Shown one piece after another: positions 1 through 10,907 of a stretch of 64,000 nt of DNA. The notes beneath the pieces are model-generated. The model had not been told where the DNA came from, did not search any database, and was given only the letters and a program-made list of their open reading frames with translations. The number at the start of each line of letters is the position of its first letter. Within the stretch, counting starts at the first letter, position 1. The position numbers were made by a program, and so were the translations under genes. Source of the stretch: JAWKIJ01 sp041394325 (GTDB lineage: Bacteria; Actinomycetota; Acidimicrobiia; Acidimicrobiales; Microtrichaceae). The DNA is taken from NCBI GenBank assembly GCA_041394325.1, contig JAWKIJ010000001.1, positions 2,356,001 to 2,420,000 of the forward strand, written 5' to 3'.

Positions 1-306
1 CCGTTCGCAGTGCGCTATCGCACGCCGCTGGTGGTGGTCCTCGAGTCTGCGGCCTCGATGGTGGAGCGCTGGGCGCTCGTTCGCTCACGGGTGGGCGACG
101 ATTCGGTCGTTCTGCGTCGAGTACGGCGGGTACGGGCCGACTGCGCGCCGCTGTCATTCAGCGCGATCGAGTGGGCCGCCCTCAACGAGGTGGGATCGAA
201 CGTCACGGTGGGACAGGTCGCGCGTCGACTCGGGCTCGGCCGGTTCGACTGCTACTCGCTGCTCGGGTCGCTGCTCGAGCGTGGCCTCGTCGAACGAGAT
301 CGGTGA
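1..306 (+). CDS. C-terminal part of a winged-helix protein (DUF4388-like tail)
   Basis: The reading frame is open from the first base of the window, so this is the 3' end of a longer gene. About 101 residues are visible. The last ~50 residues look like a small winged-helix module: an 'LSFSAIEWAALNEV' helix, then 'VGQVARRLGL', then a 'LLGSLLERGLVE' recognition-like segment ending in a short charged tail. This pattern is common at the C terminus of actinobacterial DUF4388 proteins and related regulators. The family name is inference, because the diagnostic N-terminal domain lies outside the window. Nothing can be said about its operon. It is followed by about 95 bases without a gene and then converges on gltD. 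Confidence 0.55.
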   Translation, partial: PFAVRYRTPLVVVLESAASMVERWALVRSRVGDDSVVLRRVRRVRADCAPLSFSAIEWAALNEVGSNVTVGQVARRLGLGRFDCYSLLGSLLERGLVERDR

Positions 307-402
307 ACCACCGGTAGCCGCCGGAGCCGCCGCCGTCGAGGTCACGCGAGGCCGACAGCATGCCGCGGCTTGCGCGTGAGGGACCGGGTGGGGATGGGGG
401 CG

Positions 403-1872
403 TCAGACGAGGGGACGGTCGGTGGGGGCGATGGGGCGCGGAAGGTCCGTGCCGGCGAACAGGTACTCGTCGACCGCCGCCGCGCAGGCCCGGCCCTCGG
501 CGATGGCCCACACGATCAGCGACTGGCCACGACCCGCGTCACCGGCGACGAAGACACCATCCACGTTGGTCGCCCAGTCGTCACCTCTGGCGATGTTGCC
601 CCGCTCATCGAGATCGACGCCGAGGCCATCGATCAACTCGTTGCGCTCCGGACCCGTGAACCCCATGGCCAACAGGACCAGATCGACGGGGATCGACTCG
701 GCGGTGCCTTTCACGTCGACGAAGCTCATTCGACCGTCTTCGACGCGCTGCTCGACCCTGTGAAAGCGCAAACCGACGAGGTTTCCGTCGGCATCGGCCT
801 CGAACGCCTCGGTACTCACCGAGTAGTCCCGCTCGCCACCCTCCTCGTGAGCCGCCGACACCCGGTAGATCATGGGATAGGTGGGCCACGGGTTCGCGTC
901 GGGGCGAGCCTCGGGTGGTCGCGCCATGATCTCGAACTGATGCACCGACACCGCACCCTGGCGATGGGCGGTGCCGAGGCAGTCCGCCCCGGTGTCCCCG
1001 CCGCCGATGATCACGACCCGCTTTCCCTTGGCGGTGACGGGTACGTCCTCCGCAGCGAGGTCGCCCTCCTGGACGCGGTTGGCCCACGGCAGGTACTCCA
1101 TGGCCTGGTGGATGCCGTTGGCCTCCCGGCCGGGTATGGGAAGGTCCCGCGGTTGGGTGGCTCCGACGGCGAGCACGACTGCGTCGTAGCGTTCGCGAAG
1201 CTCGTCGGCGGTGATGTCCACGCCGACGTTGACGCCGGTGAGGAACACGGTGCCCTCGGTTCGCATCTGCGCGAGGCGACGGTCGATGTGGCGCTTCTCG
1301 AGCTTGAACTCGGGGATGCCGTAGCGGAGTAGCCCGCCGATCCGGTCGGCGCGTTCGTACACGACGACCTTGTGGCCGGCGCGAGTGAGTTGTTGCGCGG
1401 CCGCGAGTCCGGCGGGGCCCGATCCGATCACCGCGACGGAACGACCGGAGTCCGACGAGGAGCGGACCGGCTGTACCCAACCCTCCTCCCAGGCCTTGTC
1501 GACGATCATCTGCTCGATCAGCTTGATGGTCACGGGATCCTGGTTGATCCCGAGGACACAGGCCGACTCGCACGGTGCCGGGCAGAGGCGACCGGTGAAG
1601 TCGGGGAAGTTGTTGGTGGCGTGCAGACGCTCGCTCGCCGCCTGCCAGCGCCCCCGGTACACCAGGTCGTTCCAGTCGGGGATGATGTTGCCGAGTGGAC
1701 AGCCGTTGTTGCAGAACGGGATGCCGCAGTCCATGCAACGGCTCGCCTGGGTCCGCAGGTCGTCGCGGGAGAACGGCTCGTACACTTCCTTCCAGTCGAG
1801 GAGGCGCACGGGTACCGGGCGCCGTTTCGGTACCTGACGGCCGTGTTTGAGGAACCCGGTGGGATCAGCCAT
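403..1872 (-). CDS. gltD: Glutamate synthase small (beta) subunit, GltD
   Basis: This 489-residue protein is the NADPH-oxidising subunit of glutamate synthase. It passes electrons to GltB for reductive transfer of the glutamine amide to 2-oxoglutarate. The N-terminal ~140 residues carry the two cysteine clusters that bind 4Fe-4S centres ('CMDCGIPFCNNGCPLG' near residue 46 and 'CPAPCESACV' near residue 97). An FAD-binding GxGxxG motif ('VIGSGPAGLAAAQQL') lies near residue 150, the NADPH-binding motif ('VIIGGGDTGADC') near residue 288, and the closing FAD motif ('VFVAGDAGRGQSL') near residue 440. The length matches the family. It lies 69 bases downstream of gltB on the same strand, the usual gltBD order, and its frame is intact. 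Confidence 0.97.
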   Translation of the reverse strand: MADPTGFLKHGRQVPKRRPVPVRLLDWKEVYEPFSRDDLRTQASRCMDCGIPFCNNGCPLGNIIPDWNDLVYRGRWQAASERLHATNNFPDFTGRLCPAPCESACVLGINQDPVTIKLIEQMIVDKAWEEGWVQPVRSSSDSGRSVAVIGSGPAGLAAAQQLTRAGHKVVVYERADRIGGLLRYGIPEFKLEKRHIDRRLAQMRTEGTVFLTGVNVGVDITADELRERYDAVVLAVGATQPRDLPIPGREANGIHQAMEYLPWANRVQEGDLAAEDVPVTAKGKRVVIIGGGDTGADCLGTAHRQGAVSVHQFEIMARPPEARPDANPWPTYPMIYRVSAAHEEGGERDYSVSTEAFEADADGNLVGLRFHRVEQRVEDGRMSFVDVKGTAESIPVDLVLLAMGFTGPERNELIDGLGVDLDERGNIARGDDWATNVDGVFVAGDAGRGQSLIVWAIAEGRACAAAVDEYLFAGTDLPRPIAPTDRPLV

Positions 1873-1941
1873 GGGTGGCTCCTTCGAGTCGTGTCCGACG
1901 GTCCGGTCGGAACGTGGGGGCCGGCGCTGCCGGTTCGAACG

Positions 1942-4900
1942 TCATGAGCGGGCCGAGGCCATGATCGCCTCGTGGACGTCGAGCCCTTCGACCTCGGCTC
2001 GGGAGATGGCGTCGAGGACCTTCCGGTAGTCCGTGGGCATCACCTTGCGGAACGCGTCGTACGAGCCCGCCTCGAGGATCGAGACGGCGACCGTGGAGCC
2101 GGTCTCGGCGACGTGTCGGCTCAGGAGGGCGTCGAGGAGGGCGTGGTCGTCGTCGTCGAGACGTTCGAGGGCGACCATGTCCCGGTTGAGGTGTGACTCG
2201 AAGCGGTCGTCGGGGTCGTACACGTAGGCGACTCCCCCCGACATCCCGGCTCCGAAGTTGCGGCCGGTCGGGCCGAGCACGACGACCGTGCCCCCGGTCA
2301 TGTACTCGCAGGCATGGTCGCCGACCCCCTCGACGATAGCGGTCGCTCCGGAGTTCCGGACGCAGAACCGCTCTCCGACCCGACCGCGGAGCAGCACCTG
2401 CCCGGCGGTGGCGCCGTAGCAGATGACGTTGCCGGCGATGACGTTGTCCTCGGCGGCGAAAGTGGAGTCCTCCGGCGGGCGGACCACGATCCGGCCACCG
2501 GAGAGTCCCTTGCCGAGGTAGTCGTTGGCGTCACCCGCCAGGCGGAGGGTCAGCCCTCGCGGGATGAAGGCCCCGAAGCTGTTGCCCGCCGAACCGACCA
2601 GGTCGACCTCGATCGTGTCCTCGGGTAGGCCCTCTCCGCCGTGGAGCTTGGTGATCTCGTGGCCCAACAGCGTGCCCACCGTTCGGTTGACGTTCCGGAT
2701 CAGGTGGCGGAGGCGCACCTTCTCGCCGTGCTCGAGCGCCGGGGTCGCACCCTCGATGAGCCAGCGGTCGAGGGCCCGATCGAGCCCGTGGTCCTGGGTT
2801 CGGGTGTTGTGTCGCGAGGCGCCGGGCGCCAATTCGGGCACATGGAGGATCGGCGTGAGGTCGAGCCCCGACGCCTTCCAATGGTCGATCGCGTCGGTGG
2901 TGTCGAGCATCTCGACGTGGCCGATCGCCTCCTGAAGGGTCCGGAAGCCGAGCTCGGCCAGGAGTTCGCGGACCTCCTCGGCGATGTACAGCATGAAGTT
3001 CTCGACGAACTCGGGTTTACCCGTGAAGCGTTCGCGCAGAATCGGGTTCTGGGTGGCGACACCCACCGGGCAGGTGTCGAGGTGGCAGACCCGCATCATG
3101 ATGCAGCCCGACACGACGAGTGGCGCGGTCGCGAAGCCGAACTCCTCGGCTCCGAGCAACGCTGCGATCATCACGTCGCGGCCGGTCTTGAGCTGCCCGT
3201 CGGTCTGCACGACGATCCGGTCGCGCAGGTCGTTGAGCAGCAGCGTCTGCTGCGTCTCCGCGAGGCCGAGCTCCCATGGTGCACCCGCGTGCTTCAACGA
3301 GGTCAGGGGGGATGCACCGGTGCCGCCGTCGTGGCCGGAGATCAGCACGACGTCGGCCTTCGCCTTTGCCACGCCGGCGGCGACCGTGCCGACGCCGACC
3401 TCCGCGACGAGCTTCACGTGGACACGCGCGGAGGGATTGGAGTTCTTCAGGTCGTGGATGAGCTGGGCGAGATCCTCGATGGAGTAGATGTCGTGGTGTG
3501 GCGGGGGGCTGATCAGGCCGACGCCGGGGGTCGAGTGCCTGGTCGCGGCGATCCACGGGTACACCTTGTGGGCCGGGAGCTGCCCTCCCTCGCCGGGCTT
3601 GGCGCCCTGGGCCATCTTGATCTGGATGTCGTCCGCGTTGGTGAGGTACTCCGAGGTCACTCCGAACCGCCCGGAGGCGACCTGCTTGATCGCCGACCGC
3701 TTCGAGTCGCCGTTGGGAAGCGGCTCGAAGCGGACCGGGTCCTCACCCCCCTCCCCGGTGTTCGACTTGGCGCCCAGGCGGTTCATCGCGACGGCAAGGG
3801 TCTCGTGCGCCTCCGCCGAGATCGAGCCGTAGCTCATCGCGCCGGTCGAGAAGCGCTTGACGATCTCGCTCGCCGGCTCGACCTCGTCGATCGTCACCGG
3901 CGCGCGGTCCCCGGTCCGGAATCGGAACAGGCCGCGAAGGGTCGCGAGGTTGCGGGCCTGGTCGTCGACGAGGCGGGTGTACTCCTTGAACACCTTGTAC
4001 TGGCCGGTCCGGGTCGAGTGCTGCAGCTTGAAAACCGTCTCGGGATTGAAGAGGTGGTACTCGCCTTCACGTCGCCACTGGTACTCGCCGCCGAAGTCGA
4101 GGTCACGATGTGCGTGCTCCTCGGGCCGCGGGAGGTAGGCGGCGGCGTGCCGGCGAGCGACCTCCTCGGCGATCGTGTCGAGTTCGATCCCTCCCAGGCG
4201 GCTGACCGTACCGGTGAAGTACTCGTCGACCACTTCGGGTCCGAGCCCGATCGCCTCGAAGATCTGGGCTCCCGTGTAGGAGGCCACGGTCGAGATTCCC
4301 ATCTTCGACATGACCTTCAGCAGCCCCTTCGAAGCGGCCTTGATGTAGTTGGACACCGCTCGCTCGTAGGAGATGTCACGAATGATCCCGTGGCGAACCC
4401 GGTCCTCGATCGAGTCGAACGCAAGGTACGGGTTCACCGCCGCCGCGCCGTAGCCGATCAGCAGACAGAAGTGGTGCACCTCCCTTGCCTCTCCGGTCTC
4501 GACGATGAGCCCCACCCGGGTGCGCGTCTTGTTCCGGATGAGATGGTGGTGGACCGCGGAGGTGAACAGCAGTGACGGGATCGGCGCCATCGTCTCGTTG
4601 TGGCGCCAGTCGGACAGGATGAGCAGGCAGCAGCCGTCGGCGATCGCCTCGTCGGCCTCCCGCCGGATCCGGGCGAGGGCCGAGCGGAGCCCCTCACCGC
4701 CCTCGGCCACGGGATACACACAGGAGATCCGTCGTGCCATGAAGCCGAGGTGGGACTCCTCGATGTGTTCGAGTTTGGCCAACTCGTCGTTGTCGATGAT
4801 CGGCCGCGGGAGCGAGATGAGCCGGGCGCTCTCGGGTCGTGGGTCGAGGAGGTTGCGTTCCGGGCCGACCATGCGGCCCACGCTGGTGACCAACTCCTCG

Positions 4901-6499
4901 CGGATCGCGTCGAGCGGCGGGTTGGTGACCTGTGCGAACAACTGCGCGAAGTAGTCGAACAGCATTCGTGGCCGGTTCGAGAGCACCGCGAGAGGCGTGT
5001 CGCTGCCCATTGATCCGATCGCCTCGGCTCCGTTGGCGACCATCGGGTCGACGATCAGCCGCAACTCCTCGTGTGTGTAGCCGAAGGTGAGCTGCTCGCG
5101 GCGTGTCTCGAACTCGGACTCGGTGAGGTGGCCGACTTCGGGTAGGTCGGCCAACTCGACGAGGTTCTCGTCGAGCCATTCCTGGTAGGGTGTGCCGCTG
5201 CGAGATCGGCCTTGATCTCGTCGTCGCCGACGATGCGTCCCTTCGCCGTGTCGATGAGCAGCATCCGGCCGGGCTGGAGCCGGCCCTTCTCCACGATCGT
5301 GGCCGGGTCGAGCTCGAGGGTGCCGACCTCCGACGCCATCACCACGAACCCGTCGTCGGTGACCCAGTAGCGACTGGGGCGGAGGCCGTTGCGGTCGAGT
5401 ACCGCGCCGACGACGGTCCCGTCGGTGAAGACGACCGACGCCGGTCCGTCCCACGGCTCCATGAGGCAGGAGTGGTACTGATAGAACGCCCGGCGGTCGG
5501 CGGGCATCTCGGTGTGGTTCTCCCATGCTTCGGGGATCATCATCAGCACGGCGTGGGGAAGGTCGTAGCCGCCGAGGTGCAGCAGTTCGAGGGCTTCGTC
5601 GAATCGGGCCGTATCGGAGGCTCCGGGCGTACAGATGGGGAACAGGCGCTCGATGTCGCCGGGGAGATCGGGTGAGGCCAGCATCGCCTCTCGCGCCCGC
5701 ATCCAGTTCTGGTTGCCCTGCACGGTGTTGATCTCGCCGTTGTGCGCGACGAAGCGGTAGGGATGGGCCAGGGGCCAGGAGGGGAAGGTGTTGGTCGAGA
5801 ACCGGGAGTGCACCACCGCGATGGCGCTGACCACCCGCTCGTCGTGGAGGTCCGGGAAGAACTCGCCGAGTTGGGGGTCGTGAGCATCCCCTTGTAGACG
5901 AGGGTGCGGGCGGAGAGCGAGGGAAAGTAGACGAGAGGGTCGCCGTTGGGGTCGAGCAGTTCGTGCTCGACCCGCTTTCGGGCGATGAACACCCGGCGGT
6001 CGAGGTCGATCCCCGCCGCCCCGTCGGTCGCGGCGACGAACAACTGCCGGAAGGTCGGCATCACCGCGAGGGCGGCCTCGCCGACGTCGGCGACGTCGGG
6101 TCGCACCGGGACCTCGCGCCAGCCGACACAGCGGAGTGCCTCGCTCTGAAGCACCTTCTCGATCGCGTCGGCGGCGCGGTCGGCTTCGTCGGGGTCGCCC
6201 GGAAGGAAGGCGATGCCGACCGCATAGCACCCGGCATCGGGCAGGTCGAGGCCCGACACCTGCCTCAGGAAGTCGTCGGGGACCTGGATCAGGATTCCGG
6301 CGCCGTCGCCGGTGTTGGCCTGCGCACCCGTCGCGCCGCGGTGTTCGAGGTTGCACAGCGACACGACGGCCTGCTCGACGAGGCGGTGTGATCGGGTGCC
6401 GTCCAGTTGCGCGACGAAGGACACACCGCACGAGTCGTGTTCGTGGATCGGGTCGTAGAGGCCCTGCGCGGCGGGGCGCCGAAGTTGCTCTGCGGACAT
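1942..6499 (-). CDS. gltB: Glutamate synthase large (alpha) subunit, GltB, with two apparent frameshifts
   Basis: The reconstructed product is about 1,519 residues, the normal size for GltB, which makes glutamate from glutamine and 2-oxoglutarate. The chosen ATG at 6499 follows a GGGGAG ribosome site. The catalytic Cys of the class II amidotransferase domain is in 'HDSCGVSFVA' near residue 22, so a ~21-residue propeptide would be removed. Further on are the central domain, the FMN-binding synthase domain ('STGAMSYGSISAEAHETLA'), the 3Fe-4S cysteines ('CIMMRVCHLDTCPVGVA') and the C-terminal beta-helix. The frame shifts near 5875 (at a run of five G on the plus strand, where '...YKGMLTT' joins 'PQLGEFFPDL') and near 5200 ('...EIKADLAA' joins 'TPYQEWLDEN'). 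Both halves are highly conserved, so sequencing indels are more likely than a pseudogene. gltD lies directly downstream. Confidence 0.94.
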
Positions 6500-6667
6500 C
6501 GAGTCTCCCCTGGTGGATCGTTGGCCCACACGTGGACCTGGACGGGTCGCGCCAGGGACGTCGTTGGCCCTGGGAGATGTGTCCGGAGACTAGTTCCGAT
6601 GTCGGGGCGGCCGGAAGCCGGATTCTCCCCCGTGGGGGATCGGACCCGATGCGGATAGGTTGCGTCG
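6500..6667. promoter_or_regulatory. Divergent control region between gltB and the M18 aminopeptidase
   Basis: This 168-base gap separates two divergent starts, so it should hold promoters for both. Visible structure: an inverted repeat CCAGGG (6552-6557) / CCCTGG (6568-6573) with a 10-base spacer on the gltB side; a direct repeat TCGTTGGCCC at about 6518 and 6561; and a near-palindrome TCCCCCGTGGGGGA at 6626-6639 on the aminopeptidase side. These are candidate operator sites, but no regulator family could be assigned, and no convincing -35/-10 pair was found. Confidence 0.35.
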
Positions 6668-8065
6668 ATGGAGTCTGCACTCGACGTCGCTGTCCCCGCA
6701 CATCAGCGCCTCGTCGAGTTCATCTCCCTCTCCCCCACCCCCTTTCACGCGGTTGTGAACGCCGCGCGGCGCCTCACCGCCGTCGGCTTCGAGGAGGTCG
6801 TCGACGCCCCCGGTCTGGAATCGCCGACGGCCATCCCGCTTCCGGTGAGGCGATCGGCCCCGGCGTTGCCCGATCGCGGCTACCTGCGACGCGGAGGCGC
6901 GCTGCTGGCGTGGTCGTCTCCTTCGTTGCATGCTGCTCGCCGTGACCGCTCGGCGGTCGCGCTGCCCTGGCGGATCATCGGCGCCCACACCGATTCTCCC
7001 AACCTGCGCCTCAAACCCCGGGCCCAGCGTTCCTGGGCGGGGGTCACCCGTCTCGCGGCGGAGCCGTACGGTGGAGTCCTCCTGAACTCGTGGCTCAACC
7101 GTGATCTCGGACTTGCGGGGCGGGTGCAGGTGCGCACGACGGGTCCGGTCCGATCGTCGGGTACCGCCTCGTCCAGAGTGCCGCGGACCGCCACCAGGCT
7201 GTTCCGGGTGGATCAGCCGACCCTGGTCGTTCCGCAGCTCGCGATTCACCTCGACCGAGGGGTGAACGAACGGGGGCTCGTGCTCGATCCTCAGCAGCAC
7301 CTGAACCCGGTGTGGAGGTTGGGCTCCGACATCGCCGATCCGGAGTGCTTCGTCGAATGGTTGGCCTCCCAGGTCGACGTCGCACCCCGTGACGTCGTCG
7401 GCTACGACGTCATGTGCCACGACGTCGCCGCACCCGCCCTGATCGGGGCCGACATGCTGGCGTCGGCACGGCTCGACAACCTGTGTTGTTCGTTCGGCGC
7501 GGTGGAGACGTTGCTCGCGGCGCCCCAGGACGCGCGCTACGGGGTGATCGTCGCACTGTTCGACCATGAGGAGGTTGGCTCGGAGTCCGCGACGGGGGCG
7601 GCGTCGGTCCTGTTGTCGAGCCTGCTCGACCGGCTCTGGGACGCGGCGGGCGCGAACACCGAGGATCGGGCGCGCTCGCTCGCCGGCTCACGGATGTTGT
7701 CGGCGGACATGGCACACGGAGTGCATCCCAATTTCCCGGATCGCCACGAGCCCGGCCACCTTCCGCTCCTCGGAGGTGGGCTGGTGATCAAACACAACGT
7801 CAACGGGCGCTATGCGACCGAGGCGGTGGGCTCCGGTGAGTTGGTCGCCGCGTGTCAGGACGCCGACGTGCCGACCCAGACCTTTGTCAACCGCGCCGAT
7901 CTGGTCTGTGGGTCGACGATCGGTCCGACGTCGGCGGCCCGACTCGGCGTGCACACAACCGACGTCGGGTTGGCGTCCTGGTCGATGCACTCGATCCGCG
8001 AGGTCATGGCGGTCGCGGACGTCGATCACATGCTCCGAGGGTTCCGCTGTTGGCTCGACTCCTGA
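6668..8065 (+). CDS. M18 family aminopeptidase (aspartyl aminopeptidase-like)
   Basis: This 465-residue cytoplasmic dizinc peptidase should remove N-terminal, probably acidic, residues from peptides. Metal-binding and catalytic motifs of family M18 are visible: 'GAHTDSPNLRLKP' near residue 108 (His and Asp ligands), 'FDHEEVGSES' near residue 300 (catalytic and bridging glutamates), and 'WSMHSIREVM' near residue 440 (C-terminal His ligand). The length and the opening 'LVEFISLSPTPFHAV' also fit the family. The start is the ATG at 6668; an upstream ribosome site is weak. Its last ~40 bases overlap the 3' end of the transglutaminase gene on the opposite strand, so the two transcripts converge. 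The frame is intact. Confidence 0.93.
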   Translation: MESALDVAVPAHQRLVEFISLSPTPFHAVVNAARRLTAVGFEEVVDAPGLESPTAIPLPVRRSAPALPDRGYLRRGGALLAWSSPSLHAARRDRSAVALPWRIIGAHTDSPNLRLKPRAQRSWAGVTRLAAEPYGGVLLNSWLNRDLGLAGRVQVRTTGPVRSSGTASSRVPRTATRLFRVDQPTLVVPQLAIHLDRGVNERGLVLDPQQHLNPVWRLGSDIADPECFVEWLASQVDVAPRDVVGYDVMCHDVAAPALIGADMLASARLDNLCCSFGAVETLLAAPQDARYGVIVALFDHEEVGSESATGAASVLLSSLLDRLWDAAGANTEDRARSLAGSRMLSADMAHGVHPNFPDRHEPGHLPLLGGGLVIKHNVNGRYATEAVGSGELVAACQDADVPTQTFVNRADLVCGSTIGPTSAARLGVHTTDVGLASWSMHSIREVMAVADVDHMLRGFRCWLDS

Positions 8066-9953
8066 GGGGTGCTCGGCTCCGGAGGGTCCGAGCGCGGCGC
8101 CGGCCTTCGACCGTGGGCCGAGGCGGCGGCCCGGAGGTCGTCGAGCACGCGGGTCCGTCCGGTGTCGTCCAGCCCGTCGGGGGAACACCTGGCTGCATCG
8201 ATGGCGTGGCCCGCACGGCGGGGACGCTCGTCACCGAGCAACTCCGCCACGTCGTCACCGAAGCGTGACCAGGGCTCGTGTGGATCACGGGGTCGGCCGG
8301 CGCGGCTCCCCAGGCCTTCGAGCGCGCGTTCGGCGCGACCCAACCAGTCCCCTCGCCGTCGCCGACGACCCGGCGTGCGGGTGTGGCGGGCGGAGCGTCG
8401 ATCGGCGACGAGCTGGCCGGCGACGAGAGCGACCGTGAGGATGCCCATCAGTGGGGGCAGCAACGAGAGTGCCCGGTTCGCCAGGCCCGACACGCTCGCG
8501 GCGGAGGACCCGTCTCCGAGTGGTACGTCGGCGGTCGGATCGAACGGGACCCAGCCCGCGCCCGGAAACCACACCTCCGCCCACGCATGAGCGTCGCGGG
8601 CCCGCACCTGGTAGGTGCCGGTGAGGGGATCCCGCTGGGTCGGTACGAAACCTGTGGCCAACCGGGCGGGGATGCCGTTGGCCCGAAGGATCACGACCAT
8701 GGCCGTGGCGATCTGCTCACACCAACCCCTCTTCGCCCCGAACAGGAAGTCGTCGACGGGGTCCGAGGGGTCCACCGAACTGCCGATCGAGTACGTCGTG
8801 TGTGTCGACATCCAGCGTTCGACGTTGCCGATCAGCGCGGCCGCGTCCGGTGTGGCCGCGCCGAGGCTCCTCGCGAGTCGGGCGGTGCGTGCCGACATGG
8901 TCGGCCGCGTCGCGAACCGTTCGAGGAGCCTGGCGGGAGCGGATCTCGGGTCGCGTCCACGGAGCACGTCGGCGCTGAGCCGGGGACGGACCGACGTGAC
9001 CCGATAGGTGGTCCCCGCACCGACGGGTTCGTACGCCACGATCGAACCGTCCTCCATCCGACCGACGTTCGTCGGCACTCGGATCGAGGTAGCCCGGGGT
9101 CCGGTGGGAAGCGAACGGGCGGAGCCGGCGGTGAGGGTGAAGTCGTCGGTGAAGCGAACCGTCTCGATCCCCGGATCGAGTGCAAGGTCCCACTCCGAGC
9201 GAGGTAGCCGGTCGCCGTCCAACGGCGACAGGTACGAGTTGCCGATCATCCATCGCCGACCGTCCCAGAAGTCGAACGTCTGTGTCCTCCAGAAGCCGGG
9301 TTCATCGGTCCGAACGGTCATGACGAGGCCGTCACCGAGCCGCGGTGGACTGGAGATGGACAAGCTGTCGGTGGGGGTCAACGCGCTGGAGTCGCGGTTC
9401 GCCCAGGGCTCGAGCGAGGCGCCGGTGAGCCGATCACTGCGGACGCTCGCCCCACAGGATGGTCCGAGCGCCAGTGCCAGGCATGTCGCCGCGGCGACGG
9501 CGGCCAGGGGGATGGGCACGTGGCCGCGCCGTCCCCGCGTTCGGTCACGTCTTCGCCGATGCGGGGGCGGGGGGTCCATGCCGACGGTTCGACGGTCCCT
9601 GGTGGTGACGGGGAAGGGATCGGTGAGGGTGGTCCCGTACGCGAGGGTGATCACGGTGACGAGTAGCCACACCGCCATGATCGCCGCGGTGCCGGCTCCC
9701 AGACCGCGCTGGATCCCCGCGCGGTGGCGAACAGTCCGCCGACGAGGCACATCGTCGCGGAGGTGCGGTGCAACGAGAAGCTGGGCAGCGCGAGCACGGC
9801 GAGTGCCGAGGCGGCCGCGCCGGCGACGAAGCCGCGTCCGGGGCCTCCGCCGGGTGGACCCACCGTGGAGGTTGCGAGGCCCACCGACGTTGCGGTCGCG
9901 AGCGTGAGGATCGCCACGCTCGTAGCCGGTGTGCCGGTCCGTTCAGGATGCAT
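8026..9953 (-). CDS. TgpA-like membrane transglutaminase-domain protein (one frameshift)
   Basis: The product is a membrane protein with an extracytoplasmic transglutaminase-like cysteine peptidase or amidotransferase domain. The N-terminal part has several hydrophobic segments. The catalytic triad motifs are visible: Cys in 'GWCEQIATAMVVILRANGI', His in 'RDAHAWAEVWFPG' and Asp in 'WVPFDPTADV'. A last membrane segment ('LPPLMGILTVALVAG') and a charged cytoplasmic tail follow, as in TgpA/DUF3488-DUF4129 proteins. The start is the ATG at 9953, which overlaps the end of the DUF58 gene by about 11 bases. The N-terminal frame ('...GGLFATARG') must shift near 9717, at a run of G, to join 'IQRGLGAGTAAIMAVW'. 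It is the last gene of the MoxR-DUF58-TgpA set. Its substrate is unknown. Confidence 0.86.
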
Positions 9954-10890
9954 CGTCGGTCGGGGTTCGGACGGTCGGATCGTGTCGGGAGGCGTCGCGG
10001 ACCGGAGCAAGCGGTGCCGGTTCGGCGGCGGCCAACACGCGGCGGAGGGTGCGCTCGTCGCGGGGGACGCTCACGACGGGGCGTCCCGCCCGCCATGCCG
10101 ACACTCGGACCGGTCGCCCGGTCCGCAGCGTGCCCAGGGCCAGGTTGCCGCGCGCCTCGGCTTCGGCATCCGCGAGCTCACGGTCCTCGGGAAGGTCGAG
10201 CCGGATGTCGAGCACGGGCCGGGAGGGTGCGTCGAATTCCCGCACCATCAACTCCCCGAGGCGAGCCGTCGTCGGCCAGTGCACGAGATGGGGCGGGTCC
10301 GCCGGTCGGTACGGCCGGAGCGACCGGATCTCACCGTGTGCATGTGGACGGCAGCCGTCGTGATGGCCGGGGTCGTCGCCGTCCGTTCCGTCGGCCGCGT
10401 GCGGGGCTCCCAGCAGCGGGGCGACCCAGACCGGATGCGGCAACACCGCGGTGACGTGTCGGCGGAGCCGCACGATCCCGAAGGGTCCGCGGGAGAGGAC
10501 GAACAGCTCGATCGTCTCGTGAACGCCTCGGGGCAGCCCTCCCAACCGCACCTCGAAACCGGTGGGAATGCCCCGGGCCGGCACAGTGCCATCGAGGTCG
10601 ACGACCCAGAACGGTCCGGACAGGGCGGCTCCGCGCGCTCGGAGTGCAACCCGCAACGGTGTCCCGACGACGAGGTCGTGTGGGCTGTCGGTCACCTCCA
10701 GGCGTAGTCGACCGATGCTGAGGATCGGCCACACCGTTCCGATGGAGACCACCGCGATCAGCGCTGCCATCGGCAATGCCGCGACGGTCCGGTCGCCGGC
10801 CAGCAGCCCGGTCGCGTACACCGTCGCCGAAGTCGCGAGGCCGACTGCGAGCAGCCGCAGCAGTACCGATCTCCACATCGTCTCGCGCAT
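9943..10890 (-). CDS. DUF58 domain protein
   Basis: This 315-residue protein has two N-terminal transmembrane segments, then a soluble region with the DUF58 signature ('LRPYRPADPPHLVHWPTTA', followed by 'GELMVREFD'). DUF58 proteins have a von Willebrand-like fold and are nearly always encoded between a MoxR ATPase and a transglutaminase, as here. They are thought to work with MoxR in assembling or maturing cell-envelope complexes, but no specific partner is proven. The ATG at 10890 is chosen because it lies 17 bases downstream of the moxR stop and opens directly into the membrane segments. The gene overlaps the next gene by about 11 bases, suggesting translational coupling. Confidence 0.88.
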   Translation of the reverse strand: MRETMWRSVLLRLLAVGLATSATVYATGLLAGDRTVAALPMAALIAVVSIGTVWPILSIGRLRLEVTDSPHDLVVGTPLRVALRARGAALSGPFWVVDLDGTVPARGIPTGFEVRLGGLPRGVHETIELFVLSRGPFGIVRLRRHVTAVLPHPVWVAPLLGAPHAADGTDGDDPGHHDGCRPHAHGEIRSLRPYRPADPPHLVHWPTTARLGELMVREFDAPSRPVLDIRLDLPEDRELADAEAEARGNLALGTLRTGRPVRVSAWRAGRPVVSVPRDERTLRRVLAAAEPAPLAPVRDASRHDPTVRTPTDDAS

Positions 10891-10907
10891 CTGGAGCGCT
10901 CCGGGCG

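Noticed and set aside
2641..4575. Long open frame on the plus strand (about 640 codons)
   Set aside because: It is antisense to gltB, has no recognisable protein motif, and is rich in residues produced by reading GC-rich codons backwards. gltB is clearly the real gene.
1942..6499. gltB as a pseudogene
   Set aside because: Sequence on both sides of each frame change is fully conserved, the catalytic Cys and cluster Cys are present, and similar frame changes occur in many other genes, so sequencing error is more likely.
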